From Gluconobacter sp. Gdi (lineage in GTDB: Bacteria > Pseudomonadota > Alphaproteobacteria > Acetobacterales > Acetobacteraceae): a stretch of DNA of 37,263 nucleotides. The stretch is taken from assembly GCF_014132155.1 (NCBI RefSeq), contig NZ_BLJQ01000014.1, positions 1 to 37,263 on the forward strand, in the 5' to 3' direction. Below, piece after piece: positions 35,616 to 37,263 of the stretch. Position numbers and translations under genes: made by a program. Numbering within the stretch: position 1 is the stretch's first letter; every line of letters begins with the position of its first letter. The notes under the pieces are model-generated. The model made no database searches. It saw only the letters and a program-made list of their open reading frames with translations, and was not told the DNA's origin.

Positions 35616-36926
35616 ATGTCGGATCAGCGTGCAAAAGGGACGTCGGCTACGGAACCTCACCAGATCAAGGAATGGATGCGCCGTGCTAAGGACCGGGACA
35701 AGCGTCTGGCGCTTGCTGGCTATCGGCAACGTGCCAAACGAAACGTAAGTATCTTGGTTCATGACGTCGAGCCACAGTCCAAAAAAATGCCGGATGCCGA
35801 TCGAGACCGCTTTCAAGCGGAGGTGTCCGAAAACATGGCGACATTCTCGCGAGAGCCTTTCACCGGTCCGATTGCCCTGCAGGTCGATCTGACGACGACC
35901 CGCCGAAACGCACCACAGGCGCATACAATCGCGAAGAACCTGCTGGATCTTCTAGGAACGCGACGACCGAAAATACCGGGAAAACGTCGGCATCTCCTCT
36001 ACAAAGACGATGCGCAGATCCAGGCGCTCTCCGTGAGGTGCCAACATGGGCAAGAAGATCCGGCGATCCATATCATCGGCCGACCTTTATCGGCACTGCT
36101 CGACGACCTAGAACTCGCAATTGAAGCTATCCGGGTCGATGAGATGGAGAATTATGGAAATGTCTACGGCCAGGAATGCGAACAATATTGGATCGATGAG
36201 CTGCGCAGGCTGAAGCGCCACGAAAAGCAACAACGCGCTCGGCTCGGTGACGAGATGTATGACGCGTACTTCAAGTTGGTTCGGTGGAGCGCTCAACGGT
36301 CTTTGTTCGGGCGGTGCGGAATAGATCTTCCTGTTCTCGGATGGATGTACGGCCGTCCGAAAGAGGCGAACTCAATCCTGCCACCGGAAGAATGGGCACG
36401 GTTGATCGGTCAATCCAAGTTACGACTTCAATTGGGCGATCTCCCGATCAAACCGGGAAGTTCCGAGGCCTTTAAGATCAGGGTTGGCGAGACAATTTCG
36501 GCGTTTAAAAAGCGATGGGACTGGATCATCAGCCCCTTAGTGGTTCCGGTCGCTCTCGAAGTTGTGGTTCGTCCAAATGCTTCAACCCCAGCGGCGGTGC
36601 TTCACGACTTGGACAACATTGTCCGCGACTATCTCTTGCCCAGCATAGTTCCGTCGTTTGGTACGGTGACCGATCATCGTTGGACGATCAACTTCGCCGA
36701 ACTTCGTCGCCTTGATCCCGATCTCGCAAATCGATGGGGCCCAAACTCGACGCCGCCGCCAAGCACGAAGCACGGCGTCACGCGGTACGAGGCGTGGCGA
36801 CTTCCACCGGTTAAAGGAGAAGCGGGCTTCGTCAGCGTCGCGCTCGTGGCAGACATGGACGCGCGTGGTGATTCTTCATTCGACCGTATCGACGAGTGGG
36901 CCCGCAAATGGGCTGACGCACAGTGA
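35616..36926 (+). CDS. Protein with two RusA-like half domains
   Basis: A 436-residue protein counted from ATG 35616; a TTG at 35580 would add 12 residues, and neither has a strong ribosome site. Two segments recall the Holliday-junction resolvase RusA. Residues about 83-145 (GPIALQVDLTTTRRN ... LLYKDDAQIQALSVR) carry the KDD motif (130-132) but lack the D-x-D-N. Residues about 308-350 (VVPVALEVVVRPN ... HDLDNIVRDYLL) carry DLDN (331-334) but lack the KDD. In RusA both motifs sit in one short chain and their Asp residues form the metal site. Here they seem divided between two copies of the fold, joined by a helical linker of 150 residues. Structure-specific nuclease activity is possible but unproved. 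The gene is GC-rich, unlike its divergent neighbour. Confidence 0.6.
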   Translation: MSDQRAKGTSATEPHQIKEWMRRAKDRDKRLALAGYRQRAKRNVSILVHDVEPQSKKMPDADRDRFQAEVSENMATFSREPFTGPIALQVDLTTTRRNAPQAHTIAKNLLDLLGTRRPKIPGKRRHLLYKDDAQIQALSVRCQHGQEDPAIHIIGRPLSALLDDLELAIEAIRVDEMENYGNVYGQECEQYWIDELRRLKRHEKQQRARLGDEMYDAYFKLVRWSAQRSLFGRCGIDLPVLGWMYGRPKEANSILPPEEWARLIGQSKLRLQLGDLPIKPGSSEAFKIRVGETISAFKKRWDWIISPLVVPVALEVVVRPNASTPAAVLHDLDNIVRDYLLPSIVPSFGTVTDHRWTINFAELRRLDPDLANRWGPNSTPPPSTKHGVTRYEAWRLPPVKGEAGFVSVALVADMDARGDSSFDRIDEWARKWADAQ

Positions 36927-37263
36927 GCACATCCAGTAAGTGACGATGGTGGTCACGCGGACGAGGGGACGACAGCCATGAGCTAAGGCACAAATGTAGG
37001 CGGCGTATAGGACCGGCAACGTGCCCTTGTCAGTCACGGTGCGACGCGGGGAGGCTATTGCACAAAAAAACGACCGGGAACTCACCTATGTCTGCTTTCG
37101 GGATGAAAGCAAAGCGTCGCGAACGACCGACATGAAGGCGACAGCCGCCTGTCTTCTCCTATATGGCCCAGTGGGCCCGAAGCTGTGATTTTGGCCATGT
37201 TGAAGAACGTGCCGGGAACGGCGAGGCTTTTGATTGACGCTTGATGCGTCCCAGGCAGATCGT
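36927..37263. other. Right-edge sequence without a recognised gene
   Basis: 337 bases without a credible open frame. One hairpin, TGCTTTC-GGGAT-GAAAGCA (37093-37111), is perfect over seven pairs but is not followed by a T-run. The remaining sequence may be the start of a feature that continues beyond the window. Confidence 0.4.

Overview
This window looks like the replication, partition and accessory region of a plasmid (or plasmid-derived replicon) of an alphaproteobacterium, most likely an acetic acid bacterium (Acetobacteraceae such as Acetobacter, Gluconobacter or Komagataeibacter). The evidence is a RepA-type initiator with iterons, a parAB locus with palindromic candidate centromeres, a Ros/MucR regulator, a GapR-like (DUF2312) protein, GC-rich tightly packed small genes, and IS21 and IS481 elements. 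The genus call is inference from family content; no rRNA, tRNA or chromosomal core gene is present to confirm it.

Layout. 1-2.7 kb: hypothetical genes, an XRE regulator under a promoter with an embedded palindrome, two 88-bp copies of a foldable repeat, and three degenerate CRISPR-like repeat units. 2.9-6.9 kb: a compact minus-strand run in which two DNA-binding proteins, a GapR-like protein, two membrane proteins, an HD-GYP phosphodiesterase and a small protein follow each other with stop/start overlaps. 7.2-10.2 kb: a cargo patch (an Ivy-like secreted protein, an AT-rich PIN-like protein, a membrane protein and an HNH nuclease), the last two enclosed by imperfect copies of the 3' end of the neighbouring helicase gene. 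10.3-18.5 kb: plasmid-maintenance type genes (UvrD/PcrA-like helicase, Toprim primase-like protein, secreted DNA/RNA endonuclease, many small hypotheticals). 18.6-21.1 kb: a complete IS21-family element that truncates a large methylase gene (21.1-23.2 kb). 23.3-25.8 kb: small gene, MucR, PAPS-reductase-like protein, zinc-ribbon protein. 26.0-29.4 kb: candidate parS sites, parB, parA, repA and the iteron-bearing origin. 29.4-32.5 kb: tyrosine recombinase, XRE-like regulator, HNH protein, vapC relic, small ORF with a ten-G tract. 32.5-33.5 kb: IS481-family element. 33.5-37.3 kb: an AT-rich orphan gene and a divergent gene whose protein carries two complementary RusA-like half sites.

How it works together. 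RepA acting on iterons on both sides of repA should drive replication; ParA (with its own N-terminal helix-turn-helix) and ParB should partition the plasmid through three copies of one perfect palindrome. The helicase, primase, methylase, nucleases, GapR-like and MucR proteins form a DNA-metabolism and regulation backbone.

The least explained signal is a family of intergenic GC-rich elements (about 16.2, 18.5, 23.6 and 25.9 kb, with a simpler relative at 1.0 and 1.7 kb). They share one fold: a closing stem, an adjacent six-base-pair hairpin and conserved single-stranded patches. The stem sequences differ between copies while base pairing is kept. They sit about 40-115 bases before minus-strand start codons. 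I do not recognise them as a known RNA or DNA element.
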